64,000 nucleotides of DNA from Alphaproteobacteria bacterium (GCA_017649895.1 JAGCFW010000003.1:248001-312000); one strand, 5' to 3'; positions 34,852-44,197 are shown, counted from the stretch's first letter. A program made the numbers and translations. The notes: generated by a model not told the origin, from the sequence alone.

Positions 34852-36612
34852 TTAAATCTCGTGACGGAGTAGTATCCGATTGTAATCGTTAATAAGCGTC
34901 GTGAGATTATCCGCCGGAAAAGTCGCTCTTTCAGCCGCACTAATTGCTGCATCGTACTTCGCCTGAGCTTTTGCGTTTTCTTCTTTAATCGCCTCATTAC
35001 TATCGCCACGCTTGGAATTTTCTGAAAATATCGCATTTTTCATAATGGGAAGAAATCCGTATGCAAAATAATCATAGGATTGGTCCATCCAATCCTCCGT
35101 TGGAAGACCTGTCTTGAATCCCACCGATCTAGTAAATTCTCTGGTCGCACCGGTTACCTTTATGTATTCTCCCTCAATGATATAGTTAAGAATTGGTTGG
35201 ATTTCTTTCATCTCGGGCTTAGGAACGTTTGTATTATTTAGGTAAGTTTGAATAGATTTCATTTTATTGCTGTCTAACAACGGATTGTTTTGGCTATCCA
35301 ACAGCGATTCGAAGACTTTTAACTTATCCAAAATTTCGGAGAGGACTTTACGACGCGTTTCTAAATCCATCGACTGCAATTGATCAGCTGTTTCCATGAT
35401 ATATGCCGGAGAATCTTGTCCATTAGCCTTGCAATTTGCAATAACATCATGGACTTGTTTTTTTACATCCATATATTCCTGAATATATTTTTGAAATTTC
35501 TCATCCATGGACAAGTTATAGTTATCTATTTTTTCTTTCATGTCGTTAAATGATTTGTTTAACGCTTCTATTTCAGTTTCAATATCATCTATTCGTTTAA
35601 AAGTATTATTTCTATAATTCAGAAGGCTTTTAACCTGCTGCATTTGATTCATTAATCCGAGATTCGGGTTATCACTAGTACCATCGATTTTTGATTTTAA
35701 TCCCAGAATTAGTGGGCCCGCACCAGGATCTTCTTTATCATTCAGCACATCTTTGATCTCTGTTATATCTCCTTCAAGAGTACTTACTTTCGTTTTATTA
35801 CTCTCGACTTGTGATTTTAGTCCGGAAGTTGGGTTTCTTCCATCTAAATCTGTTCGGTAATCCAAAAGATCTTTGATGTGGTCCATATCAGTTTCAAGAT
35901 TATCCACTCGTAATATTATCCTGAAAGTTGGGGCATGTGTATTAGGATCATTAGGGATGTACTCTAGAATATCCTGAATCTGGCGTACTTGAAATATCAG
36001 TCCTAGAGTTGGGTTTGTTTCGGTACCATCGATTTTTGATTTTAATCCCAAAATTTGAGGTCCCGCATCAGGATCTTCTTTGTCATTCAAAACACCTTCA
36101 ATACCCTCCACTTTTGATTTTAATCCTGGAATTCCTTCGTTAGTCAGAGTAGTATCGATGTCATCCACTCTCGACTTTAATCCACTAATTGCACTTCCCT
36201 CTGCGTCTGTTTTATAGTCCAGAAGTTTTTTTACACATTCTATATCTATTTCAATATCATCTACTCGTGTAAAAGTATTATTTCTATAATTCAGAAGGCT
36301 TTTAACCTGCTGCATTTGATTCATTAGTCCGAGATTTGGATTTGTTTTGGAACCATCGATTTTTGATATTAATCCCAGAATTGGAGGTCCCGCACCAGGA
36401 TCTTCTTTGTCATTCAAAACACCTTCAATATCCTCCACTTTTGATTTTAATCCTGGAGTTATTTCCCCTGTGGAAGAATCTGTCTTATCATCCAGAACAT
36501 CTTTGATCTCTACTACTGCAGTTTCAACATTTTCCAAACGAGTCTCATAAGATGTCGTATCCATCGCCAAGCTCGGAACACTAATCATAAGAACAAACAG
36601 AATTTTTTTCAC
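34852..36612 (-). CDS. exported coiled-coil protein with internal repeats
   Basis: 586 residues. Signal peptide MKKILFVLMISVPSLA. Residues 20-360 consist of repeating modules: VLNDKEDPGAGPPILGLKSK-type units occur three times and MQQVKSLLNYRNNTF units twice, separated by VDDIETEIE-like heptads. They predict alternating coiled coil and turn. Residues 360-470 are more helix (SFNDMKEKIDNYNLSMDEKF). The C-terminal 110 residues are globular (GEYIKVTGATREFTRSVGF) and unrecognised. No membrane anchor follows, so it is probably periplasmic or secreted. Function unknown; the repeat architecture suggests a stalk or spacer. Confidence 0.7.
   Translation of the reverse strand: MKKILFVLMISVPSLAMDTTSYETRLENVETAVVEIKDVLDDKTDSSTGEITPGLKSKVEDIEGVLNDKEDPGAGPPILGLISKIDGSKTNPNLGLMNQMQQVKSLLNYRNNTFTRVDDIEIDIECVKKLLDYKTDAEGSAISGLKSRVDDIDTTLTNEGIPGLKSKVEGIEGVLNDKEDPDAGPQILGLKSKIDGTETNPTLGLIFQVRQIQDILEYIPNDPNTHAPTFRIILRVDNLETDMDHIKDLLDYRTDLDGRNPTSGLKSQVESNKTKVSTLEGDITEIKDVLNDKEDPGAGPLILGLKSKIDGTSDNPNLGLMNQMQQVKSLLNYRNNTFKRIDDIETEIEALNKSFNDMKEKIDNYNLSMDEKFQKYIQEYMDVKKQVHDVIANCKANGQDSPAYIMETADQLQSMDLETRRKVLSEILDKLKVFESLLDSQNNPLLDSNKMKSIQTYLNNTNVPKPEMKEIQPILNYIIEGEYIKVTGATREFTRSVGFKTGLPTEDWMDQSYDYFAYGFLPIMKNAIFSENSKRGDSNEAIKEENAKAQAKYDAAISAAERATFPADNLTTLINDYNRILLRHEI
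35580..35745 (-). repeat. internal DNA repeat in the coiled-coil gene, copy 1
   Basis: About 165 bases near-identical to 36251-36420 (for example TTCTATAATTCAGAAGGCTT in both). A third, partial relative lies at about 36029-36130. It encodes the repeated MQQVKSLLNYR / VLNDKEDP module. Confidence 0.8.
36251..36420 (-). repeat. internal DNA repeat in the coiled-coil gene, copy 2
   Basis: Partner of 35580-35745, offset by about 671 bases. High DNA identity indicates a recent or homogenised duplication. Confidence 0.8.
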
Positions 36613-36818
36613 CTTTTTACTCCCAACTGTACGTAGTTAATCCTGTCTCGACGTTCGTTAATAAATGGTTAACGATTTGAAAAATATTTTTATGATAGGA
36701 GAAGACGAACTGACCTCTCAAAATCGAGAAACTCTCTCCTTCAGCAAATAACATCTTCTGCTTCTTGCTCTTTAATTTGAAAACAGTTATCATTGGGCGA
36801 CATTGTTGAGGTAAGACT

Positions 36819-36986
36819 GTGAAAATTGTTGCTGAAAAGTGCCAAAAATGCTTGGAATGTGCGGAGGTTTGCCCCGTGAAAGCAATTTCTGAAAAGGACG
36901 GAAAAGTTGTCATCGATAAAGAAATTTGCCTGAGTTGTGGGTGTTGTGCATCAGTCTGCCCTAATTGCGCAATTGAGTTTGAATAA
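36819..36986 (+). CDS. 2[4Fe-4S] ferredoxin
   Basis: 55 residues, starting at GTG with GAGGTAAGA upstream. Two cysteine clusters are complete: C8-x2-C11-x2-C14-x3-C18-P and C37-x2-C40-x2-C43-x3-C47-P. It is a clostridial-type low-potential electron carrier. The secG ATG lies nine bases downstream, so it may share the secG-kdsA-ftsB transcript. The electron partner is unknown. Confidence 0.85.
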   Translation: MKIVAEKCQKCLECAEVCPVKAISEKDGKVVIDKEICLSCGCCASVCPNCAIEFE

Positions 36987-36995
36987 GGAGTAGCC

Positions 36996-37430
36996 ATGCT
37001 ATCGGTTTTATTGGGTTTACATTTTGCTCTTACGTTAGCGATTATCGGATTAATTTTGTTGCAGAAGCACGATTCCGACGGAGCTTTAGGGTCCAGCGGA
37101 GGTGGTGCAGCCAGCGGAATGTTTTCAGTTCGTGGACAAGCCAATATTTTGACAAAATCCACAGCGATTTTGATGACAATCTTCATGGTTAACTGCTTGG
37201 TTATGGCGAAAATCACCAAAAACAAGCCCTCAAAGGTTTCCGTTATCGACAGAGTTGCCAATGAAAGCATATTGCCGGTGAAAGATGATCCAAAAGATAG
37301 TAGCGTGAATTCCGAAACAGCTTCAAACGAAAAGCCGGCGCCAGCTTCTTCATCCAATTCGAATCAGCCAAAAACATCTAAGCAGCCAACTCCAGCAAAA
37401 CCGGCTTCAAAGGATTCAACAAAAAAATAA
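36996..37430 (+). CDS. secG: protein translocase subunit SecG
   Basis: 144 residues. Two membrane helices at about 3-22 and 50-70 flank the SecG loop (LLQKHDSDGALGSSGGGAAS, then MFSVRGQANILTKSTAI). A Ser/Pro/Lys-rich tail from about 85 to the end is a common alphaproteobacterial extension. It assists SecYE in export, on which the many signal-peptide proteins of this window depend. kdsA follows nine bases later. Confidence 0.93.
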   Translation: MLSVLLGLHFALTLAIIGLILLQKHDSDGALGSSGGGAASGMFSVRGQANILTKSTAILMTIFMVNCLVMAKITKNKPSKVSVIDRVANESILPVKDDPKDSSVNSETASNEKPAPASSSNSNQPKTSKQPTPAKPASKDSTKK

Positions 37431-37439
37431 GAGGGGAAG

Positions 37440-38282
37440 ATGAAAGTAGTTAAAGCAGGAAGTATTTCGATCGCGAACGGTTTGCCTTTCGTTCTTATAG
37501 CGGGTCCGTGCGCTTTGGAGAGCCGCGATGTTGCGTTTCGATGTGCAGAATCACTGATAAAAACTACCAACGAGCTGAAAATTCCTTTTATTTTCAAAAG
37601 TTCTTTCGATAAAGCCAATCGTACGAGTTTAAATGCTCGCCGCGGCGTGCCAATGGTAGAGGCTCTCAAAATTTTCCGAGAGTTGAAAGAAAAGTTCGGC
37701 TGTTTAATTGTTACGGATGTCCACGAGTCTTGGCAGTGTGCAGAGGTCGCAGAAGTAGTCGATGTTTTGCAAATTCCTGCTTTCTTGTGTCGCCAGACGG
37801 ATTTATTAATAGCTGCGGCAAAGACTGGAAAGATCGTGGAAATCAAAAAAGGACAGTTCCTTGCACCGTGGGATATGGAAAATGTTTACAAGAAAGTCAC
37901 GATGTCGGGTAACGAGAATGTATTGTTATGCGAAAGAGGCACTTGCTTCGGATATAATCGTTTGGTATCCGATATGAGATCGTTACAGATAATGAAGAAT
38001 TTTGGGTATCCCGTGGTATTCGACGCGACTCATTCTGTGCAAGAGCCGGGAGGATTAGGCGGAGCTTCAGGAGGAAACAGAGATTATGTCGAATCGCTGG
38101 CGAGGTCTGCCATGTCGATCGGAGTTGCGGCCCTGTATATCGAAACTCACTTTGATCCGAAAAATGCTTTTTCGGACGGCCCAAATATGGTTCCATTGCA
38201 TGTTGTGAAGGATTTCCTGATTACAATGAAGAAATTCGATGAATTGGCGAAATCAACTCCATATCAGGATATGAGTTGCTGA
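37440..38282 (+). CDS. kdsA: 3-deoxy-8-phosphooctulonate synthase (KDO8P synthase)
   Basis: 280 residues, the full family length. [13 protein letters not shown] near 20 and [12 protein letters not shown] near 57 are present. TDVHESWQC and [13 protein letters not shown] follow, and [11 protein letters not shown] near 200 and [13 protein letters not shown] near 245 complete the PEP and arabinose-5-phosphate sites. It makes KDO for lipopolysaccharide, so the cell keeps an LPS pathway. GAGGGGAAG ribosome binding site. ftsB follows after one base. Confidence 0.96.
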   Translation: MKVVKAGSISIANGLPFVLIAGPCALESRDVAFRCAESLIKTTNELKIPFIFKSSFDKANRTSLNARRGVPMVEALKIFRELKEKFGCLIVTDVHESWQCAEVAEVVDVLQIPAFLCRQTDLLIAAAKTGKIVEIKKGQFLAPWDMENVYKKVTMSGNENVLLCERGTCFGYNRLVSDMRSLQIMKNFGYPVVFDATHSVQEPGGLGGASGGNRDYVESLARSAMSIGVAALYIETHFDPKNAFSDGPNMVPLHVVKDFLITMKKFDELAKSTPYQDMSC

Positions 38283-38283
38283 A

Positions 38284-38601
38284 ATGTTATCGCTATCTGC
38301 GAAAAATAACCTGAAGTCTATTTTCTCGAATTTGGTTTGGGTTTGCATCGCAGGATATTTTGTCTATCACATTGTTATCGGAGGCAGAGGCGTTATTTCT
38401 TGGACGATTCTCAGTCGTGAGGCGGATGATTTGGAGTCCGAGCTGACTAAAGTCAAAAAAGAAAACGATTTTTTGAACAACAAAATAAAAGGAATGAGAT
38501 CCGACAGTCTGGATTTAGATCTGCTGGAAGAACAGGCTCAAAGAATCCTAGGATTCTGCTACCCTGAAGACACTGTTGTCCTTCTCCCTCAGGACATATA
38601 A
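38284..38601 (+). CDS. ftsB: FtsB/DivIC septum formation initiator
   Basis: 105 residues: a short cytoplasmic N terminus, one membrane helix (about 14-32, LVWVCIAGYFVYHIVIG), then a coiled coil (EADDLESELTKVKKENDFLN) and LDLDLLEEQAQRILGFCYPE, the FtsB/DivIC pattern. It forms the division complex with FtsL and FtsQ. In other alphaproteobacteria it usually sits near eno and pdhA; here it follows kdsA. Confidence 0.85.
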   Translation: MLSLSAKNNLKSIFSNLVWVCIAGYFVYHIVIGGRGVISWTILSREADDLESELTKVKKENDFLNNKIKGMRSDSLDLDLLEEQAQRILGFCYPEDTVVLLPQDI

Positions 38602-38670
38602 TTTTCGCTAAATCGCGTTAACTCCTGGACCAAATTACTTTCGTCGTGATACAATTCCTGGACATTAAGT

Positions 38671-40443
38671 ATGAGTACCATGTTTAGAAAATTTGTAAGG
38701 AAAATACAAAAATCATATATATTTCAAAATTACAAAAATATTTATCCATATGTGAAACCATACTGGGTACGAGCGTTGCTGGCGGTGTTGGTAACAGTTC
38801 CTGTAGGATCTTTGGAAGCGGTAATTCCGTGGGCCATGAAAACCTATATAGATTCTATAACGCACGGAAATGTTTCCACGCTAACCAAAATTATGCCGTT
38901 GTTAATTATCGGATTTACTCTGCTGCAAAGTAGTTTCACTTATCTTGCAACCTATATGAATGCGTGGGTCGGTGCCAAAATCAGCAACGGATTAAAATTC
39001 GACCTTTTCAAAAAATTGATGAGATGCGACGCGGAATTCTTCGATCAGAGCGTTTCGGGAACAATCCAAATGAGATTTAACAACGATGTCGACTCCGCGT
39101 GCTCGGGTTTATTGAATAATTTGAAGATGTTCTCGACAAGAATATTTACTTCGCTGTCTTATATCACGGCGATGTTGGTAATTTCCTGGCAGTTGGCGAT
39201 TGTTGCAATAATTGTTTTGTTGATAGCTCTTTGTCCATTAACAACCATTCGCAAAAGAATTTCTGATTTATCCGGAAAATCGGTCATGGCAGGAGGAGCA
39301 ATTACCTCGCAATATATAGAATCTTTCAACGGAAACCGAATCATTTCGTCCTATAATCTTTATAGTTACCAAGAGAAAAAATTCACCTCTGTGCTGTCCG
39401 AAACTTTCAAAATAATGATAAAAATGGTGCAACGTACAGGGATTCTGTCTCCCATTATGCACTTTGTCGTCGGATGTGGTATCGCTCTGATAATTTTCAC
39501 AGGAAATTACTTGATAGGAGAAGGAATGCTAACCGCCGGAGGATTCGCCGCCTTTACAGCGTCTGTTATAATGCTGTACCAACCGATAAAGTCCATGGGC
39601 AACGATCTTAACGCGGTGCAGTTATCATTCTTGGCAATGGAAAGGGTCTTTTCTCTCTTGCGAACTGATCCGAAAATACGAAACAAATCTCAAGCAAAAG
39701 TTCTGAAAAAAATTTCTGACGGAATCGAATATAAGGACGTGTGTTTTGAATACGTAAAAGATCGCCCCGTTTTGAAACATATAAATCTTCAGATAAAGTT
39801 GGGCGAAACAGTGGCTTTTGTCGGAAATTCCGGAGGCGGTAAGACGACTTTGGTCAATCTGCTCTCGCGATTTTACGACGTGACCGGAGGAAGCATCGAA
39901 GTAGACGGAAAAGACATCCGAGATTTAAATTTGGATTCTTTGCGGGATAAAATCTCCGTCGTTTTCCAGGATAATTTTTTGTTTAATGGAACCATTCGCG
40001 AAAATATCTTATTGGGAAAAGAGGATGCAACTGAGCAAGAATTGCAGTCGGCCGTGAAATCCGCCTGCCTCGACGAATTTATAGGAGAATTGAAAAAGGG
40101 ATTGGATACAAAAATCGGAGAGAGAGGAGTTCTGCTATCCGGAGGACAAAAGCAACGAGTTGCAATCGCCCGTGCCTTCATAAAAAATGCCCCAATTGTA
40201 ATTTTAGATGAGGCGACCTCTGCTCTGGATAACAAATCTGAAGCCATTGTCCAGAAGGCCATCGACAACCTTATGCAGGATAAAACCGTGCTGGTTATCG
40301 CCCACCGACTGTCGACTGTCCGCAACGCCGATAAAATTGCGGTCGTAAACTACGGAGAGATTGTCGAAATCGGAACACACAAGCAATTGATCCGAAAGAA
40401 AAACGGAATTTACTCATCGTTGTATAACACTCAGTTGAGTTAA
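38671..40443 (+). CDS. ABC exporter, MsbA-like (fused membrane and ATPase domains)
   Basis: 590 residues. Six membrane helices lie at about 35-320, followed by a complete ATPase domain: Walker A GNSGGGKTTL, Q-loop VVFQDN, signature LSGGQKQRVAIARAF, Walker B VILDEATSALD, and switch IAHRLST. It resembles MsbA and related lipid or lipid-A flippases, in line with kdsA nearby, but drug exporters share this form. Its intact motifs contrast with the degenerate ATPase at 4807. Confidence 0.88.
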   Translation: MSTMFRKFVRKIQKSYIFQNYKNIYPYVKPYWVRALLAVLVTVPVGSLEAVIPWAMKTYIDSITHGNVSTLTKIMPLLIIGFTLLQSSFTYLATYMNAWVGAKISNGLKFDLFKKLMRCDAEFFDQSVSGTIQMRFNNDVDSACSGLLNNLKMFSTRIFTSLSYITAMLVISWQLAIVAIIVLLIALCPLTTIRKRISDLSGKSVMAGGAITSQYIESFNGNRIISSYNLYSYQEKKFTSVLSETFKIMIKMVQRTGILSPIMHFVVGCGIALIIFTGNYLIGEGMLTAGGFAAFTASVIMLYQPIKSMGNDLNAVQLSFLAMERVFSLLRTDPKIRNKSQAKVLKKISDGIEYKDVCFEYVKDRPVLKHINLQIKLGETVAFVGNSGGGKTTLVNLLSRFYDVTGGSIEVDGKDIRDLNLDSLRDKISVVFQDNFLFNGTIRENILLGKEDATEQELQSAVKSACLDEFIGELKKGLDTKIGERGVLLSGGQKQRVAIARAFIKNAPIVILDEATSALDNKSEAIVQKAIDNLMQDKTVLVIAHRLSTVRNADKIAVVNYGEIVEIGTHKQLIRKKNGIYSSLYNTQLS

Positions 40444-40469
40444 ATCTCGAGGTGTCGACGTCAAGCCCC

Positions 40470-40931
40470 CTACTCTTCTGTGGACACCGATATGGTTACA
40501 CGGTCGTAATATTTTCCGGCAGCAAAATTTTTCATAGACCCTGTTGATATAAAAACAACCTTGAAATCGTACTCGCTGTCGCAAAAGCTGTCCTTTTCGA
40601 TAAGAACCGAGTCATTGCCCTCTCCGACAGTCACATTACGATCCCTTCCCGAAAATTCTCCAACATAGGAAATAAACGAAGAATTACCATTCTCATTTTT
40701 TAATTTCCAGCCGTTCCTTGAGGAGAAAGACACCTTGACATTTTTTTCGGTGTTCGAAGTAACTCGATAACATGCGGGAATCCTCTGAAAAATATCCAAA
40801 GTGCCGTTGCTGTCGATTCTTTCGATATTCACCTCTGGATCCACATAGGCGGTCAAATCGAGAGAAACCTCTGAGGAAGCGTAAATGCTTCCGAACAGAA
40901 ATAAAACAAAAAAACTTGTTACTTTTTGCAT
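40470..40931 (-). CDS. exported pilin-like subunit C
   Basis: 153 residues. Signal peptide MQKVTSFFVLFLFGSIYASS. The mature part is all-beta with one Cys pair (CYRV near 54, SFCDSEY near 117). It ends AAGKYYDRVTISVSTEE, the final strand pattern (A-G-x-Y-x-D-x-V-x-V) of chaperone/usher and spore-coat-U-type subunits. Last gene of the leftward operon; its ATG lies 13 bases inside the preceding MORN gene. It differs from subunits A and B and has the best-preserved pilin-like C terminus. Confidence 0.62.
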   Translation of the reverse strand: MQKVTSFFVLFLFGSIYASSEVSLDLTAYVDPEVNIERIDSNGTLDIFQRIPACYRVTSNTEKNVKVSFSSRNGWKLKNENGNSSFISYVGEFSGRDRNVTVGEGNDSVLIEKDSFCDSEYDFKVVFISTGSMKNFAAGKYYDRVTISVSTEE

Positions 40932-42178
40932 AAATACTCTCCATCTTCAAACTCACCTTCTTGCACTTCTCCCGTGATTCTAAACATTCGACCTCGTCCG
41001 GTAATGTCCCTACCTCTCAGCTCTCCTTGATAGATAAAATCGGAATTAAACAGAATATATTCATTTCCTCCGTCATCATTCGAAAGTTTCAAACAAATAG
41101 TCGACAAATCAATATTATAAACATCGCCAACCTTTGAAATATCATCCAGAGAAATCATAGCCTTTTGACTGAAATTTTCATTTCCCATGAACTCATATTT
41201 CTCCCCGTAAGGCCCCTTGATCTCGATTTTTTCATGAAGATCCAAATAATTTTGAAAGAAAGTACCAGTAATGCTGAACGCTCTGTGTATGTGAGAAACC
41301 ATTCCTATGCCGTGCGCCATATTCTCAACCATATCTCCCATATATCTTATAACTGAAGAGAACAACTCATTCGAACTAACTTCTGAAGGAAAAGCCGAAC
41401 AGATATCTTCCTCAACTGAATTTTTTTCATACTTCCTCATCGAATCTTCATATTTTTCTTCGGCAATTTTTAATTTATTTTCCAGATTTTTTATATATTT
41501 TCCTTGCACTTCCTCTTTCCTAATTTGACCTCTTACCTGCTTTTTTAGCTCTTCATTTTCCTTTATTACACTTTTTTTCTGACTCTCTTGGCTATCGATA
41601 TAGTCGATCACCTCGGGCATCAAAACTCCTAATTTGCTTATTAAGTCATCGGAATCCTTGAGTTTCTGAAAAACATCTCTTCCAAAATATGAAGACAACT
41701 GACGGATACAAACTTTCAACATATTATTAACATTTTCAGTTGGGTCGGACAATTTCTCGCACAACTTCCTCCGTTCAATTTCTGCCAAAACATCTGTAAC
41801 ATCTGTATTTTCATCATAATCTAATACCTCGGACTTCGACCTGCTTCTGTCAGCATTAAACCCATGAGATTGCCTCCTGTCAAAATCGGGAACTGAAAAG
41901 AAAACTTCCTCCGATTTGGACCTTCCCCTGCTAACCTTTTTAAACTGGGTTTCGTCAGAACCAAAACATGGAAATTCTTCATTCAATGTCATCTCCGATC
42001 CCAAACTGGAGGAAAAACTCCCATCCCAGTTAACATCGATCAATGAAACCTCTGCGCATCCTCCACCCGTCTCCGCCATTCCCTTTGGCGTCATTCCAGA
42101 AACTTTCGACAAACAAAGAAACACCCCACATCCAATAAATATCTCTTTTTTCACTTTAATCTCTCCAAAAGGAAACAA
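40919..42178 (-). CDS. exported coiled-coil protein with MORN-like C terminus, copy B
   Basis: 419 residues. An N-terminal hydrophobic segment (IFIGCGVFLCLSKVSGM) acts as signal peptide. An acidic, Ser-rich region reaches to about 150. A coiled coil lies at about 200-260 (KENEELKKQVRGQIRKEEVQ, KNLENKLKIAEEKYEDSMRK). The C-terminal 60 residues contain DFIYQGELRGRDITGRGRMF and EVQEGEFEDGEYL, a MORN-like YxGExxGxxxxGxG pattern. Paralogue of the gene at 42863, and like it encoded directly behind a pilin-like gene. Function unknown. Confidence 0.6.
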   Translation of the reverse strand: MFPFGEIKVKKEIFIGCGVFLCLSKVSGMTPKGMAETGGGCAEVSLIDVNWDGSFSSSLGSEMTLNEEFPCFGSDETQFKKVSRGRSKSEEVFFSVPDFDRRQSHGFNADRSRSKSEVLDYDENTDVTDVLAEIERRKLCEKLSDPTENVNNMLKVCIRQLSSYFGRDVFQKLKDSDDLISKLGVLMPEVIDYIDSQESQKKSVIKENEELKKQVRGQIRKEEVQGKYIKNLENKLKIAEEKYEDSMRKYEKNSVEEDICSAFPSEVSSNELFSSVIRYMGDMVENMAHGIGMVSHIHRAFSITGTFFQNYLDLHEKIEIKGPYGEKYEFMGNENFSQKAMISLDDISKVGDVYNIDLSTICLKLSNDDGGNEYILFNSDFIYQGELRGRDITGRGRMFRITGEVQEGEFEDGEYLCKK

Positions 42179-42196
42179 TCTCTATTCAACAATTAA

Positions 42197-42760
42197 TTAC
42201 GCAGCAACAATGCTTACCTTCAAAGAACCTTTATAAATCCCACTTTCTTCATTCGTTATCTCACTGATTGGATTAACTATAATTCTCCACTCACCCAATC
42301 CATCACTTTCTTTGAATGTATAACAAAACCCTTCCTCATCCCAACTTCTTGGATCCAGATTACCGCTCTTATCCATTCCTTTTAATCGGAACCGAATTTT
42401 TACAACCTTGCTGTTTTCGCTTCCCTCTTTGGAGAGCATCCAACACTTGCTACCTCCATCAAACGACAAACCATCCTTTCCCTCTAACCTCAGCTTTGCT
42501 CCCGTACTGGTCATGATCCTAATCTTAAACGTAAAAGTTCTGGAGTCCTCATCAGTTTCTTTTCCGTTGTCTTCGAACAATCGCAACTCTCTACTATTTT
42601 CACTGAACTTAACACTGATAATACCTTTCACCTCTCCTTTAATACTGACATCGGCGCTATTTGCATCTATGATAATACTATTGTCCCCCTCTTTCGCGCT
42701 GATGTTCCATACACTGAAAAACAGGGCAATTGAACAAACTTTCAACAATTTACTACTCAC
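42197..42760 (-). CDS. exported pilin-like subunit B
   Basis: 187 residues. Signal peptide MSSKLLKVCSIALFFSVWNI, then beta-rich sequence. Clear paralogue of subunit A: GEVKGIISVKFSENSRELRL matches GQVQAVVKVRSGGKEKELKL, and both follow with DRTF/SRTF strands. The end ESGIYKGSLKVSIVAA has the terminal-strand spacing of usher-exported subunits. Followed 18 bases later by MORN copy B. Assignment as a pilus subunit rests on this terminal pattern and on the usher operon opposite. Confidence 0.58.
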   Translation of the reverse strand: MSSKLLKVCSIALFFSVWNISAKEGDNSIIIDANSADVSIKGEVKGIISVKFSENSRELRLFEDNGKETDEDSRTFTFKIRIMTSTGAKLRLEGKDGLSFDGGSKCWMLSKEGSENSKVVKIRFRLKGMDKSGNLDPRSWDEEGFCYTFKESDGLGEWRIIVNPISEITNEESGIYKGSLKVSIVAA

Positions 42761-42862
42761 AACACACCCCCTATTTCGTACTGCACGCCAAGATACACAA
42801 CCTAGTCAGGCCCAAAGAACTTCGGAGAGGCACAAACTTCCCCAAAAAGAAAAAGCAGTTTA

Positions 42863-44197
42863 TCATAACTTCATTTTCTCTTTCCATCCCTCGACAGAGA
42901 ACCTCCCTTCAACAATCTCCCCCGTAGATGTGAGCATAATTCCCAAGCCACTAGGATTCCCTCCTCCTTCCACCTCGCCTTTGTATACAAACTCCTTACA
43001 AAATGTAATACTATTTCCTTTCTCTGCGGATAAAAGACTGAGAAAATTACCTGGCTCCCTAATTCTTTCTGCATTAGAAAGATCTTTCTTAGAAATCTTA
43101 ATTTTTTCACTATTCTGCCCTGAAAAGACAAACTCTTGTTCCTTTACATAGCACCCTTCAAAACTAACTGGGCTTGAAAGATCCAAGTATCCATCAACAA
43201 AACGCCCTTTAATCTTTACTCCCAAACGCGCATTGTTAAATATTTCTTCATTCTCTCTAGCAGCCTTATCTCCACTACTACTTCCCGTAGCCTGTTCCTC
43301 TTTACTTACTGCAATTTCTCGAGCTGCATTTCGATTACCAACGCCTCCTGACAAGAATGCTTCAGAGTTACGATTATTGAATATCGACTCTTTTTGTACG
43401 AAGAAGTCACTCGCTCCCTGTGGAAGGATTACACTGCTCATCCCTTCATCAACATCCATTACGCCTTTCTCAACTTCATCCTCTCGGTTTGGAAATCCCC
43501 GTTTCAACTGATCAATTTGCTCTTGCAGCTTCCTTATCTCTGCCTTATTTTCGGAATCCCGCTTCTGGAACTCTGACTGAAGCAACCTAATCTCCGCTTT
43601 ATTTTCGATATTTTCCCTTTGAAGATCCGAAACTTTCGAGATAATTGCAGAAACAAGAACTTTTGCCTTTTCAACAACATTCGTATCACAACACCGCCAG
43701 AGGTCGGCAAACATTTGATCAACCATTATTCGCTTTTCACACTTTTCCATCGAAGAATCCAAATAATCGTTCACAGATCTAATCACCAACTCTTTACTTT
43801 CAACATCTTGATTCAGACCTGCGTTTTCCCTCTCCAGGACAAGGATGCGGTCCTCGCATCCCCTAATCTCTTGACTCAGACTTTCATTCTCTTTTTCTTT
43901 TTTTTCAATTCGCTTTCGGAGACCAGCAACCTTTTGTGACTCTGTCACCTGTATATGAGTCGTATCTTTTACTTCTTCACGTCGCCTTTGAACTTCGCGA
44001 TCCTCCTCGCTTGTCCGAGACAACTTACGCTTATGAACATTCCTCTCCTCCGGACTCGTAGAAAAATCAGCAACAACACCTCCTCGAGGTTCTCCCGAGA
44101 GCCTCCTCTCGTCAGTCCTCTTTTTATCCGAGGGCATCCCCAAAACATTTGCCGCGCAAAAAGACAAACTCAACACAACAAACACTGCCTTTTTCAT
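42863..44197 (-). CDS. exported coiled-coil protein with MORN-like C terminus, copy A
   Basis: 444 residues. Signal peptide MKKAVFVVLSLSFCAANVLG. A charged region to about 80 leads to a long coiled coil (about 85-230, KRIEKKEKENESLSQEIRGC, QSEFQKRDSENKAEIRKLQE). A low-complexity stretch follows, then EFVYKGEVEGGGNPSGLGIM and STGEIVEGRFS at the C terminus, the same MORN-like tail as copy B. Lies between pilin-like genes A and B. No membrane helix after the signal. Could act as a periplasmic or surface assembly factor; this is inference only. Confidence 0.6.
   Translation of the reverse strand: MKKAVFVVLSLSFCAANVLGMPSDKKRTDERRLSGEPRGGVVADFSTSPEERNVHKRKLSRTSEEDREVQRRREEVKDTTHIQVTESQKVAGLRKRIEKKEKENESLSQEIRGCEDRILVLERENAGLNQDVESKELVIRSVNDYLDSSMEKCEKRIMVDQMFADLWRCCDTNVVEKAKVLVSAIISKVSDLQRENIENKAEIRLLQSEFQKRDSENKAEIRKLQEQIDQLKRGFPNREDEVEKGVMDVDEGMSSVILPQGASDFFVQKESIFNNRNSEAFLSGGVGNRNAAREIAVSKEEQATGSSSGDKAARENEEIFNNARLGVKIKGRFVDGYLDLSSPVSFEGCYVKEQEFVFSGQNSEKIKISKKDLSNAERIREPGNFLSLLSAEKGNSITFCKEFVYKGEVEGGGNPSGLGIMLTSTGEIVEGRFSVEGWKEKMKL

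Noticed and set aside
34852-36612. Trimeric autotransporter adhesin
   Set aside because: Repetitive coiled coil and a signal peptide are present, but there is no YadA-like C-terminal membrane anchor and no head-repeat motif.
36617-37357. 246-codon leftward ORF opposite ferredoxin and secG
   Set aside because: It is antisense to two clear genes, is low in complexity, and has no ribosome binding site.
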